This document shows positions 43,475 to 54,272 of a DNA stretch of 64,000 nucleotides, in pieces. The first letter of the stretch is position 1. The number at the start of each line of letters is the position of its first letter. The stretch lies in contig KZ111162.1 in assembly GCA_002077045.2 (NCBI GenBank), positions 279,981 to 343,980 of the forward strand, read 5' to 3'. The notes under the pieces were generated by a model. It was not told the DNA's origin, did no database searches, and saw only the letters and a list, made by a program, of their open reading frames with translations. This stretch comes from Rachicladosporium sp. CCFEE 5018 (Eukaryota > Ascomycota > Dothideomycetes > Cladosporiales > Cladosporiaceae). A program made the position numbers and the translations under genes.

Positions 43475-45800
43475 CTAGACTTTCTCGGATAGCTCATGAT
43501 GTTCTCCCACGTGCACCGTCTTTCCGTGCAATTTCCGCTCCACCGTATCCGTCAGATGTTCTCCATAGTTGACAGTCAAACATGCTGCTCCCAGGGCGAG
43601 ACAGCAGAAGGCGATGACTGCGTACCAGACATACCTGCACATTTTTAGCACGATAATAGCAGCGGATGACTGCGATCAGACTTACCGGAAGGCTTGCGCT
43701 GCAGCGATTGCATTTGCTGCTCCGACTGCGGCTTCGATCGCTGGTGTGATGCCGGGCACCGCGGTGAGAACGCCAGTGGTAAGTGCAGAGTACAGATCCG
43801 GCAGGGAGCTCTCTGGCAATCCAGCTCCTGTGGCAGCTGGCGTCACGTACTGAGGGATGTACACCTTGAGCTTGTTGTTCAATATGGCGACGTAGATAGC
43901 CGTTGCCACTGCTGCACCGCCGGAGCGGATTGAGCCCAAGGCACCAGTAGCGGCGCCAATATCCTCAGACGGCAGAGCCAGAGGTGCTAGGGCCAGTGAG
44001 CAGATCTCAACAACACCAACGGAGAAGCAGGCCATGAACTAGATAATCGTCAGCGACTGGGGTGCGAGTTACAAAGATCGAGTCTGCTTACCATCAATCC
44101 CACACCCTTAGCTTCTTGGCCAGGCTCGATGGTGACCATCGCCGCGGAGAAGGAAAGCAGCAGCACGCAGCCACCGATCAGGATGTATCTGCTTTGCTTG
44201 ATGTATTGGCAAAGTATGGCACCAACGATTTGGCCTACGAGGCAGGAGCCACCGACCACACAGGCTAGCCAGCCCTATCTCAGTATGTCAGCAATCTTTC
44301 CAACGCTTCGATTGTCGCTGCCATTGTACCTTGTGTACTGGGCTCCCGCCGAAGAGATACGCGATCTGGCTGGGCCATAGGATGTTCATGCTGTAGTAGA
44401 CACATGATCCGACCATCGCGGTCAATACCATAGCGAGGTAGCCTTTAGTCTTGAACAGGTGAAGCGGAAGGAGAGGGTCGCCCCGGTGCACGAAAGCCTC
44501 ATATGCGACGAAGGCAACAAGGCACAAGAAGCCTACGACGATGGTCGCTACAACATGTGCCGAATTCCAAGGATAGGACTGCAAGGAGTCAGCTTTGGCG
44601 TCATCACTTGAAATAGGACTCAGACCTACAGTGCCACCCCAGGAAAGCCCCATGATGAATAAGATAAGACCACCGGTGAAAAGCACGAGACCTACGCCAT
44701 CTTGACGCTTGAGCTGCTGCATCTTGGAACGATTCTGGTGGAGGAGGTTGAAGTTCGGGGGATGATCTGGCCCGAGTCAGCACCGTGCAGGGAAAGTCCG
44801 GAGACTCCAAGGGTCCAGCGCGATGATGCAGAGCTTACAAAACAGGACGAATAGCACCACGGCCATGCCAGCGACAGCAATGTTAATGTAGTAATTGATG
44901 CGCCAGCCAAGTACGGTGTTGGCGACGAGTGCTTGCGCAATGACCGGCCCAAAGGCTGCGAATTGGAAGCTTGATGCGAAGATGCCCACCACCCATAGAG
45001 GTCGATCTGGTCATTGTCAGCCATGTCCATCGCAACAGTGCTGTGTGCTGTACGTTTATTCGGCACCTAGTCAAGATCGTCAGCTATACTACCTACATTG
45101 GAAGTTCGCTACTGTAGCTTACCAATTCCGAGATGGCAACTGTGAAGGAGATCTGGACAGCACCCGCCAGACCTCCCAGTATGTTGCCACCGATCAGAGT
45201 ATTGATGTCCTTGGCTACTGCGCCCATAACGCCGCAAAGCAACGCAAGGAAATTGCCGCCAATGAAAAACCATCTGACTTGCTGCGTTAGCTCAGGCGAT
45301 CCAGAGGCAACAAGGCACCTTTACCGTCTCCCGAAAATGTCTGTTCGAGTGTCAGCGGGTGCGAAGGTCACTATAATTGGCTCTACGACGCATACCTGAC
45401 ATTCGGCCAACGATCAGGAAGCCGACTGCAAGTCCAAGCGTGTAGGCCAAAGACACCCAGCTGATGTTGTTGCCTGGTGATACAATCAGTGTGACAGCTC
45501 GTCGGGTGCGCAAGATCCCGTTGAGAACTCACTGGGCCCGAGAGTCTTATTGATAAGGGCTAACGAATTGGCTGGGAGCACGAAGGACAGGTAATTGCTG
45601 ATGTTGCCAAAGCACAACGCTGCCACAGTGCCAATGAAGCCAGGGGATCGCCAGTAGTTCGGTGGTAGATCGGTGCCAAGTGCTTCTCGCTTGATCGCGA
45701 ACGTGTCGTTATGGATGACTACATCGTCGTCCCTGATTTTCGCATCGTAGCCAGACTCGACATCGTCCTGTCGGTGGACTGCATCTTTATTGAGGTCCAT
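43475..45800 (-). CDS. MFS transporter, Tri12/DHA14 type
   Basis: Eleven exons: 45800-45533, 45473-45396, 45340-45325, 45273-45123, 45066-45054, 45006-44839, 44766-44630, 44578-44330, 44274-44092, 44038-43686, 43634-43475; total 591 residues. Ten introns of 47-72 nt, all GT-AG. Exons 3 (16 nt) and 5 (13 nt) are microexons. Splicing restores motif A as VGRMS-DIFGRR-WFFIGG and the joint VPNKHRPLWVVGIF. About 13-14 hydrophobic segments follow an acidic N-terminus. YHPPNF after transmembrane segment 6-7 and the LSWGG motif are typical of the Tri12-like group, proton-driven exporters of small molecules. Here it could export or import the pathway substrate. It is divergent from SDR 3. Confidence 0.92.
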
Positions 45801-46589
45801 ATTGATATATCGGAAGTTCCTGGCGGCGCGTGAAACCGAGCGAAGCTGTGGAGGAAGTAGGCAACGTACATATATAGACAAGAGACACTCTGCCAAAAAC
45901 GACGATCGGGGTACGAAACGTGCTCGAGGCGTTGTGGGATGAGAGAGACCTACTCCTAGACTACTTCACCTCAGATCTGAACAGGCCACGCACACATGGC
46001 TTCCACGTGGCGCAAGTCGGTTCTGCGAGGTCTTCCTATCAACAATAGCACGCTGATGTGGCCGGCGACTTCCGTCTCCATGGGCAATGCTCTGGGCTCG
46101 CGCACCGCTGGGTGTATCGTCCGGGCAGTCTGTGGGGAGCGGAGATGGCGGTCCTTCGTGCAGGCTGTGACCCGTGCTCCACGACGGCTCAGCTGTCGTG
46201 AGCCCTACAAGTTGTGGAGATGAGCTAGTACTCCGGCATACGACATGCGTGTGCGCGAGCATGAGAGAGACTCGAGTGGCAGGTGACGCGGCTCGATGTG
46301 TGGTCCGGAAAACGATACCCATACCCCTGTCGTGCATGACGGCTCGTCCCGGTGTTTCCAAGCACTTCATCTCCTCCACTCCAGTGTGACTTGGTGAAAG
46401 CATCGCTTCACCAACTCCAAGACGCTCGTCGGATGTCGGGATCAGCCCGAGGAGGTTGTCCAAACAGGACTACCCTGCGGCCTTAGTCAAGTCAATGCAC
46501 TCAGTGGACATCACGTGAGGGAGGTTGTAATACGAGACAACGCGATGCTGGACAGTATGACACGGCTGCCACCAGTCTAACTAATAGAC
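45801..46589. promoter_or_regulatory. divergent promoter, MFS / SDR 3
   Basis: 790 bases between divergent starts. A 165-codon minus-strand frame (45966-46463) starts at a non-ATG codon and shows no motif; not accepted. Confidence 0.45.
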
Positions 46590-47482
46590 ATGAGTTCTCT
46601 GCTCAGAGGGACGGCCTTTATCACAGGAGCCGGGTCTGGTACGCATGATGTACACGACGTACCGATGTAAGCTCACAACATGTAGGTATCGGACAACACA
46701 CAGCCTATGCCTTCGCGCATCATGGCGTGCGAAGACTGGCTCTCTGCGACATCCGATCAGAGGCGCTGGAAGACACGAGTGCCCACCTCAAGTCTCAGTA
46801 CCCTGGCATTGAAGTCCTGAACATCCAGATGGACACTAGCAGCGAGTCTGCTGTCAACTCCGCTGTCGAGCAGACAGTGAAAGCCTTCTCCCGCCTCGAC
46901 ATAGCCGTCAACAACGCAGGCATAGGGGGTGAAGCGGCTACGCATTCTCTCGAGTTCAACAGCTGGCGCAAGACCATGGCGGTCAACCTCGACGGCGTCT
47001 GGCTCTGCCAACGGGCTCAGATACGGCAAATGCTGGAACAGGAACCGCTCGATCCTCTGCCGAGAGGTAACAGAGGCGTCATCGTCAATGTGGCATCGAT
47101 GCTGGGTCTTGTTGCTTCGTCGCCTGCGACGCCTGCCGTAGCTTACACGGCCAGCAAACATGGAGTGATGGGCTTGACGAAGACCGATGCTGTGATGTAT
47201 GCAGCCCAGGGGATACGCATCAATGCAATGTGTCCTGGATACGTCGGAACGCCCTTACTGAAGGCTGCCACTGTACGTGTGTTTCTTCAAGTGAGATGGA
47301 ACATAGAGCTGACTATTATTTAGGCTGGTGGAGTTATGGCCGCGGAGGTGCAGAAAGTGCCGCAACAACGTCTGGGTGACATGGAGGAGATCGCAGATGG
47401 AATCACGTTCCTGGCAAGCCCGATGTCGAGCTTCATGACCGGACAAGGGCTCGCAGTGGACGGTGGCTATACATGCCAGTAG
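46590..47482 (+). CDS. short-chain dehydrogenase, cluster SDR 3
   Basis: Exons 46590-46638, 46686-47272 and 47324-47482 give 264 residues. The 47-nt first intron splits the glycine motif and splicing gives FITGAGSGIGQH. Asp in LALCDIRS suggests NAD+ use; NNAGIGG, VNVASMLG and the catalytic YTASKHG follow, then CPGYVGTPLL and the C-terminal VDGGYTC. It is a standard classical SDR. Together with SDR 1 and 2 it gives the cluster three alcohol/ketone oxidoreductases of different subfamilies, which suggests several distinct oxidation steps. It is convergent with monooxygenase 2 (253 bases). Confidence 0.92.
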
Positions 47483-47694
47483 CATGTGCTCATTGAAACA
47501 GACCCTCGCGCTTCGCAGAGTCTTGAGGCTCGTACGCTACTAAGCGATGCGCTGTCAGTGCCAGATCTGGCTCTCGTGGGACATCCGAGAGACACTTCTT
47601 ACGTATAATGTTCTGTATCTATCCACAGTGCAACAGCTGATTGGTCCTTTGCCGCGGTGTGTTGGGTTGTTCCACTCCCAAGGACTACTGTGAA

Positions 47695-47702
47695 GACCAC
47701 CG
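47695..47702 (-). promoter_or_regulatory. candidate regulator site CGGTGGTC, copy 5
   Basis: Reads GACCACCG on the plus strand, in the convergent space between SDR 3 and monooxygenase 2, so not at a promoter; weakest of the five. Confidence 0.2.
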
Positions 47703-47735
47703 GACCTTCGCAACTGTGGAGCCAGCCTTTTTGAC

Positions 47736-49863
47736 TTATAGCTTCGCTTCTGCACTCCCTCTTCCAGTGAAGTCGACTCCTCCCGTCCTCTTCACAGTGC
47801 CACTCGCAGTGAGCTCTTTCCTGCGCTTGCCCCGGCTGAGCCATTCTCCATCATCGCGGTCGCGAACGTAGTACGCCCAGTCCGCAGTTTGGTCGAGTTC
47901 AGTCTGCGAATATCCGTTGCCGAGCCATGCGAATCGATTCCCTGCGTATTCGACATTGAAGTCCTCCAAGCGTAGGGTGGACAACGCTTCGATGTAGTGG
48001 AGTGTGCTACCTGGCCATAGAGCAGTGATGGGTGCATCTACAAGCCCACTTTTATACCAGGATCTGAAGAGGCTAGTCAGTACTTACAGCCGGTGACCAA
48101 ATGCAATGGCACTTACCGGCAAGGATCAGCCCAAACCGTGCTGCTCATGAACTCGTTCTTATGCTGTATGAAATCCTCGACCGCCTCCTTCTTCGGCGAG
48201 AACGTCTTGATGTTGTGCGTTTGCCAATGATCGATCAGCTTGCACATGTAATCTGCCTGTAGCTCAATGGCCGACAAGACCGGTCCATTGCCGATTGGGC
48301 AATTGGGTCCCAAGAAGATGAGATAGTTCGGAAACTCCACTGCTGCAACGCCGAGATATGACTTGGGCTCCTTCGCCCACTCTTCTTGCAGATTCTTGCC
48401 ATTTGGCGCAATGAGTGGGAACCGAGGCTTGAACGTCGTGTCAAATCCAGTAGCGCAGATGAGGACATCAAGGGGGTACTCGTTTCCATCGTCGCACACG
48501 CAGCCTCGCTCTGTGACTTTCTCGATCTCGCCATAGACTACCGTAACGTTCGGCTTCGTAAGAGACTCGAGATAGCCCACGCCAGGCGTCAGACGCCTGC
48601 AGCCAACGCTCCACTGGGGGATGAGCTTCGATATGAGACGCTCGTCACCAATCTTCTCCGTCATTTGCTGGACAAAGTAGTCGTGGGTGTCATTGTTCAC
48701 CGTCGAGCCTTTGAGGAAGAGGCCAAATTGTCCATTGAGACCAGTCTCGATGCCTTTGCGGTATTCGAGCAGATTGCCAGGCTTTGTCTCGAAATCATTC
48801 CTCTCTTGTGGGGTAAACACATGCTGCTCAAGACCCTGCACTGGAGACACCCAGGTGGGCTCGCGGATGAACGTCGTGACGTGCTTGACCTTCGGCTGTA
48901 TCGTAGGCAGTACTTGGATGCCGGAGGAGCCGTTCCCGATCAGACCGACGTGCTTACCCGCGAGGTTCACGCTGCTGTCCCAGTTGGCTGTGTGGAGCAG
49001 AGTACCCTTGTAGTCGTGCAATCCAGGTATCGCCGGCCATCGCCAATTGTTTAGGATGCCCGAAGCGTTGATCAAGATGTCGCACGAGTCGTGTACTTCC
49101 TCCCCACTTGCGAGGTCCTTGACTTTGACGTGCCATCGACTGTCGCCATCATCCCAGACAGACTCGACTACCTGATGCCGCGTCTTCACGTACTTATGTA
49201 GCCTATACCGTTGTGCAAAGTTGTTGAAGTACTCGAAGATTTCTCCGGAGCCAGCGTAGACTGCAGACCAGTCGACTTTTGGCTCGAAGCTCCAAGTATA
49301 GTTATGTGCCGGGACATCGCAAGCGCAGCCTGGATACTTGTTCTCCCACCTGTCGTAAATGTCAGCTGGGCTCGCCCTCCGAACGTCTAAAGAGTCTTCT
49401 GCTACTGCCATGTACATGATGAGTGCCCTTTCTGCATCGACTCCGCCCGCGAGAAAGTGCGCAGCATGCATGGCCCTCAAGGATACAGAGGTCGACCGCT
49501 GATTGTTGCATTGGAGGGTGAAGACCCTCAGTCAAGGCGTCACAGCCAGGGAGAGGGCCTCTGGACTCGCAGACGAGCGGAGATACTCTCAACGTAGATT
49601 TCAGGAGACTGTTGTACGACTCACCAGGTACCTGAGACTTCCTGGTTCTTCTCGTACACCGTCAAGTCGAAGTTCTCAAAGTGGCGCTGGATCTTGTAGG
49701 CAAAGAGTAGGCCAGAAGCTCCGGCACCCACACATATAATCTTGACATGTCTCTCCTGGTGAATTGGACCACCTAGACGTCGCTTCGCATCGTCGTCTGC
49801 TCGGCTCTTCCGCTTGCCCAGCGTTGGTGCTCGTATGGCTTCTCGAATAGGGAAGTCTGCCAT
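47736..49863 (-). CDS. Baeyer-Villiger-type flavin monooxygenase 2, peroxisomal tail
   Basis: Exons 49863-49625, 49349-48117 and 48063-47736, 599 residues. FAD motif IICVGAGASGLL; splicing joins SGTW to WENKYPGCACDVP. The type I BVMO fingerprint is degenerate in its first position: YKGTLLHTANW at 193-203 (Tyr in place of Phe, with Gly195, His199 and Trp203 kept). The NADPH motif is GLIGNGSSG. Intron 1 (49350-49624) is 275 nt, unusually long here, although the downstream frame is open for part of it. The protein ends in AKL, a PTS1-like signal. It is about 35-40% alike by eye to monooxygenase 1 over shared blocks, so the two probably act on different ketones or in different compartments. Confidence 0.91.
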
Positions 49864-50370
49864 TGTGAAATGCCACTGCGTGCTTTAGATTCGAAGTTTA
49901 GTAGCGCAAGACTGACAAGAGCGAGGAAATATACGAAAGAAGGACGCGAGAGATGTGTGCAGACGTGCAGCACTTTTGACTTACCCTGCATCTGTTGCAT
50001 CTATAGATATCTGGGCGCACGCCAGATCGCGTGAAAGCGTCAATAGATGCCCGGCAGCTCCACCGAACGGTGTACGAGGTCGAGACCCGCCGAGGGCTCG
50101 CAAGTAAGAAGCTATGCCGATGGCCATCCGTGTGGAGTCTCGAGCGTGGAGAGTGCATGCGTGGAAGACTCACCCGGGAAAGAAGAGCCAGCTTCCGCCT
50201 CTCTACGGCTCATGACTCGTGCTGGTTGTGGATTCATCATCACTCCGCAACGACTGTTGAGAAATGCATACCATCACGGGTAGGAAAACTCATGTTACAG
50301 AGGCTGCAAAGAGCTGGTGTTGGTGAGAGCCTTAATGAAACTGTTCATCACGCTATGTGGTCGCATACCC
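49864..50370. promoter_or_regulatory. upstream region of monooxygenase 2
   Basis: 507 bases between the AtuA-like stop and the monooxygenase 2 start, both minus. No gene supported. Confidence 0.4.
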
Positions 50371-52390
50371 TTACACCCTGCCTCGTCGTAGAAAGACATT
50401 CGGCACCTCAACGTGCTTAGCCCGCAAGTACTCGCACACATTCTTGCCCAGTCCGTCGTACGTACTCGATGCATTGTACGATCGATCTAAGTGATCGTGG
50501 AGCAAGAAATGTACAGCCCGGATGCCAGGGATCTCACTGTGATCATGTCAGTCTGCGTTGGGGCGATGATGTGTTGTCAGTACTTACAACCGATCCACCC
50601 CACCTCCATTGTATTCAGGACCGAGTAGTTGTTTGATCTTGGGTATGGTGAGTAGAGCTTTGAGCCAGTCATATTCGTCCTGCTGCCGTGTGAAGAAGCC
50701 GATATTTGCATCTGCTCCTTGTCAGTGTACGTAAATTGAGCAGACTTCATGCGCAACGTACCGCTCGCCTTGTCTCCAGATCGCCCCAGCGCAACCCATC
50801 CCAACGGCGCCCTCGTAGTCATGCCAAAGCTCTCTAATGCCTTGGGACTCTTCGTCTCATAGCTCCATTGCCTCTCTTCTCTCTTGTACCCATACTCCTG
50901 TACAGACTTGGGCACTGCAATATCGATAGCATCGCTCGTCCACATCAACTTGACCTTGTGCTTCACCTTACTCTGCGGAAGCAGTGCAGCCCAGTACTCG
51001 TAAAACTCCTTGCCGGCACTTTGCCGAATGTCGTTCTCGATAGTAGCGCCTGGACAAGACTGCAAGAAGTTCTCCATGCACCAACGATTGAAGCCAGGGA
51101 CCTCCATGCTATCTCGCACGACCAGTGAGCGGTCTTTGGTCTGGACGAACACCCGCAGATCTGCGGTAGCGATGTCTTGGTTTCGAGGATCGTCAGGCGA
51201 GTAGCCGTTGAGAGTGAATTTCAGCACATCGAACTTCTGTGCGTTCTTACCCATGGAGTAGCGTACTTGCTTCTCAGTCCACTCAGCCTTCTGCTCCAAG
51301 TCTAGTCCGCACAGATAGTAGTGGAACTCCGCTTGCCAGCCGCCTCTCGCTGTGATACCTACTTTGGTCGTCGTTGGTGGTGCCTTGCCTTTCACACCCT
51401 CGACGTAGACTTTGTCCTTCTCGACTTGGGTCATCTTGATGCCCTCGAGCAAGGCCACAGCGTCGGATCCGTAGTACTGCGGGCCTTGGATCTCGTAAAG
51501 TAGCTGACTCGTACATGTACCGACACTGATCTCGCCACCTGTGTCGGGCTCCTTCTCCATGTAGAAGGAACCATCAGCATGGATCTCTGCAATTGGGAAG
51601 CCGATGTTTTCACAGCCGTCGAAGAGATCCTTGAAGCCGGAGTAGTAACCTCCACATACGTATGAAGAGCTATATCAGTTCGTCAGCAGACGCAATACAT
51701 GCAGGTACATCGAAAGACCGACCACTCGATCAAGTGTCCTGCCATCAGCGAGCTCGCAATCGGGTCGAAGTCGCTCTCGCGATTCCAGCCATGCCACCAC
51801 ATACATGCACCCACTGTCGGCGCTGCATCAGCAACCCGGCCACATACGATGATATCAGCTCCTTGCCGTAGTGCTTCGGCGATGCCTGCGCCACCGAGAT
51901 AGCACTGCGCTGCCAGTGGCTCAAACCCCCAGTCCTTGAGCTCACCTCCGAAACATATGTTCTCAAGCTTCTCGCCTGCAGCCAACAGCTTATTGACAAC
52001 CTCCATAACCTCATCCCCCTCGATCCACGCAACTTTCAAGTCCAGTCCTTGCTGCTTCACAACTTCCACAACAGCCTTAGCCAGTTTCTCTGTGTCGCTG
52101 GCTCCAGCATTGACCGCGAGCTCGATCCCCCTCCTCTGTAGCGTCTCCAGGGCAGGTGTCAAGTTCGCCATGAAGCTAGGATCGTAGAGTCCAGCACGAT
52201 CTTCGTCGCTGACGCCTTTCGACGCGAAGTCTGCCTTCGCGGCTCCGTGCCAGGACATCGTACATTCTGACATCCAGTCGCCCACTATAACGTCTACATC
52301 ACAATTTGCCAGACTTGAGATCGCGCGTTGCCGGTCGGTGAAGCCACCTGAAGAGCCGGCTATGCGAACGGGGCGTTTCATGGACGGCAT
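50371..52390 (-). CDS. AtuA-family protein (acyclic terpene utilisation, DUF1446)
   Basis: Exons 52390-51723, 51669-50762, 50711-50588 and 50536-50371 give 621 residues. The N-terminal DUF1446 domain begins VRIAGSSGGFTDR and includes DVIVGDWMSE, AVNAGASD, and GADIIVCGRVADAAP. The splice at 51670-51722 restores IECSSYVCGGYYSGFKD. The last two exons form the small C-terminal AtuA-like domain (GIRAVHFLLHDHLDRSYN). The family is named from the Pseudomonas atu operon for citronellol/geraniol breakdown; its own reaction is not established. Its presence is one of the main reasons to think of terpenoid catabolism. No PTS1; it ends GRV. Length matches the two-domain form. Confidence 0.9.
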
Positions 52391-53138
52391 TGTAGTAAGA
52401 CGGCGGTGGATCAGAATGCTCGATGTGTTGGGCCGATTGTTTCCTCTGATACGTGTCGGATCCTTGACGCTTCGACGGAGGTGGAAGGGGACAATAGATG
52501 GAGGAAGGAGAGGTGCAAGGATGGATCATTGTAGAAACGACAAAGTGACGCGACGCGTTGGAAGCAATAGGTCCTCCTTCGACAGTAGAGAAATCGTCTT
52601 ACCTTGGTCCGCCTGCAGTCGCCAGCGCTGCTTTGTCAACAAAAAGAGGGTCCGACACCGTGCCGACGGCCATGCGCCGAAGGTAGGATGAGTACCGGTA
52701 ATGCAATACAAGCCTGGTCGACGAGACGCGCGGGGACGTCGCGCATGATCGATAACGGAAGAGGTTTGCCAGCATGGCGAAAGTGGAGGTGAGGTCCAGA
52801 GCTCCGCACTCCACATGCACCTCCGCAAAGCTCCATGGACAAAGTTTGACATGACTCGAGTGACCATGCACGTGACAGTGCGGCGACGACGTGATATCGC
52901 ACCCTGCAAAAGTGTGAAAGATACTATGCTCCCACACTTGCAGCTGCGATAGTTGTTCTGGCACGCGTTGTGTCCAGGAGATAACAAAGCTGTCGGCGCC
53001 TTCGCACCAAGATCATGACTCTCACAGAAACAGCGCCACAGCAGACGGCTGCCGTGGACAAGCCAAAGAGATCGTAGTACACGTTCCGACTTTACAAGAA
53101 GTAGAGTCGGGAGTCTGTGGTGGTCAACATATTCTTTA
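52391..53138. promoter_or_regulatory. AtuA-like upstream region
   Basis: 748 bases between the APH-kinase stop and the AtuA-like start, both minus. A near match GGTGGATC to the repeated octamer occurs at about 52406. A 20-codon plus-strand frame 53015-53077 starts with ATG and reads MTLTETAPQQTAAVDK; it may be chance. The 312-codon minus frame overlapping the kinase end is a shadow. Confidence 0.35.
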
Positions 53139-54272
53139 CTACAGCTTCGATCTACCACTTTCAGCCTCTTTGACCTTCTTGACCATCTCAAAGGCCATCT
53201 CGGCAAAGGGCTCTCTCTCTCTACCATACGCGACAGCTTTCTCGCTGCTAGCTTGCCTGGTCGCATATCGGGCGGCGATGCCCTGGAAGATGATCGAATC
53301 CCTGAACAGCGCAAAGCTGGTAGCCCACGTGAGCTCTCTGGCAGGTATCTTGAAACCCACTGCTTCCTCGTAATATGCAACAGCTTCTCCCTTAGTGGGG
53401 AGGCCAGGATACTGGCTAGCCGTACTCTTGCTATGTAATGGTGGGAGGAATGCCGTATCAGCATGAATCCGTGGCCACGACGGCGTTGCTTGACTGATTG
53501 TCCAGGGCGAGACGAGGTTACAGAGATCTGTATAGGGATGACCCACAGTTGCCATCTCCCAGTCTAGTATGCCAATCACTCGAGGCTCCGTCTTGTGAAA
53601 CACCAGGTTGTCAATTTTGTAGTCGCCGTGCAGCAGTGTGCTTCGATCCTGAGGCTGGCTTCCCTGGAAGAACTCCAGAAAGTCGTTGAAGTGCGGTAGC
53701 TGGCCAACCTCCTCGCCAGAGTCCTGATCCTTTGCAGCAGCTTGTGACTCTGCCAGGCGTGTGAAAGTCTTCAATTGCCTGTTATAGAACCCCGATGACC
53801 TCCCAAACGACTCTAGATCAACATCCTTCGGCCGTATTCGATGTAGCTTGCCCAGTGTCGTTACGGCGTCCCGCCACATCGCCTTCCGCTCCGCTTCGCT
53901 GACACCAGGGAAACATGGGTTCTCAAACATCCTGCCATCTAGGAACTCCATCACATAAAAGCTCGTGCCGATAATACTGTCATCTTCGCTCAGACAAATT
54001 GCTCGTGGTACGGGCACATTGGTATTTTCCAGTGCATGGATGATTCGGAATTCGCGGTCGACCTGGTGCGCTGTCTTCGATAGCAGCTTGCCTGGCGGCT
54101 TCTTACGGAGCACATAGCGTTGCTTTGTAGCATCTGTGACTTGGTATGTAGGATTCGACTGGCCGAACCCGAACTGCTTCAGCTCTAACGGTGTCTTGAG
54201 CTCTGGCGCATGCTTCTCGAGGTATCGTTCCAGCTTCTCCTGGTCAATGGGCTGCCGCACTGCACCTGCCAT
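53139..54272 (-). CDS. APH-fold acyl-CoA kinase (ACAD10/11 N-domain-like), peroxisomal
   Basis: A single 377-residue frame from ATG 54272. It carries the aminoglycoside-phosphotransferase fold of the ACAD10/ACAD11 and LvaA group: FGFGQSNPTY in place of a P-loop, YVLRKKPPGKLL with the ATP-binding Lys, VMEFLDGR hinge, catalytic HGDYKIDNL with Asp217, and the metal-binding GILDWEM. It ends in SKL, the canonical PTS1. Enzymes of this group phosphorylate the 4-hydroxyl of 4-hydroxyacyl-CoA so that a partner ACAD can remove it. In animals both domains are fused; here they are separate genes 2.7 kb apart. An in-frame TTG 12 bases upstream was rejected as the start. It is divergent from PRISE 2. Confidence 0.92.
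   Translation of the reverse strand: MAGAVRQPIDQEKLERYLEKHAPELKTPLELKQFGFGQSNPTYQVTDATKQRYVLRKKPPGKLLSKTAHQVDREFRIIHALENTNVPVPRAICLSEDDSIIGTSFYVMEFLDGRMFENPCFPGVSEAERKAMWRDAVTTLGKLHRIRPKDVDLESFGRSSGFYNRQLKTFTRLAESQAAAKDQDSGEEVGQLPHFNDFLEFFQGSQPQDRSTLLHGDYKIDNLVFHKTEPRVIGILDWEMATVGHPYTDLCNLVSPWTISQATPSWPRIHADTAFLPPLHSKSTASQYPGLPTKGEAVAYYEEAVGFKIPARELTWATSFALFRDSIIFQGIAARYATRQASSEKAVAYGREREPFAEMAFEMVKKVKEAESGRSKL

Noticed and set aside
45966..46463. 165-codon minus-strand frame in the MFS/SDR 3 spacer
   Set aside because: Non-ATG start, no motif, His/Ser/Thr/Pro-rich; lies in a divergent promoter.
53015..53077. 20-codon plus-strand frame starting MTLTETAP
   Set aside because: Too short, no splice partner in the following DNA, which is antisense to the kinase gene.
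52526..53464. 312-codon minus-strand frame
   Set aside because: Overlaps the 3' end of the APH kinase in another frame, Arg/Ser-rich, no family resemblance.
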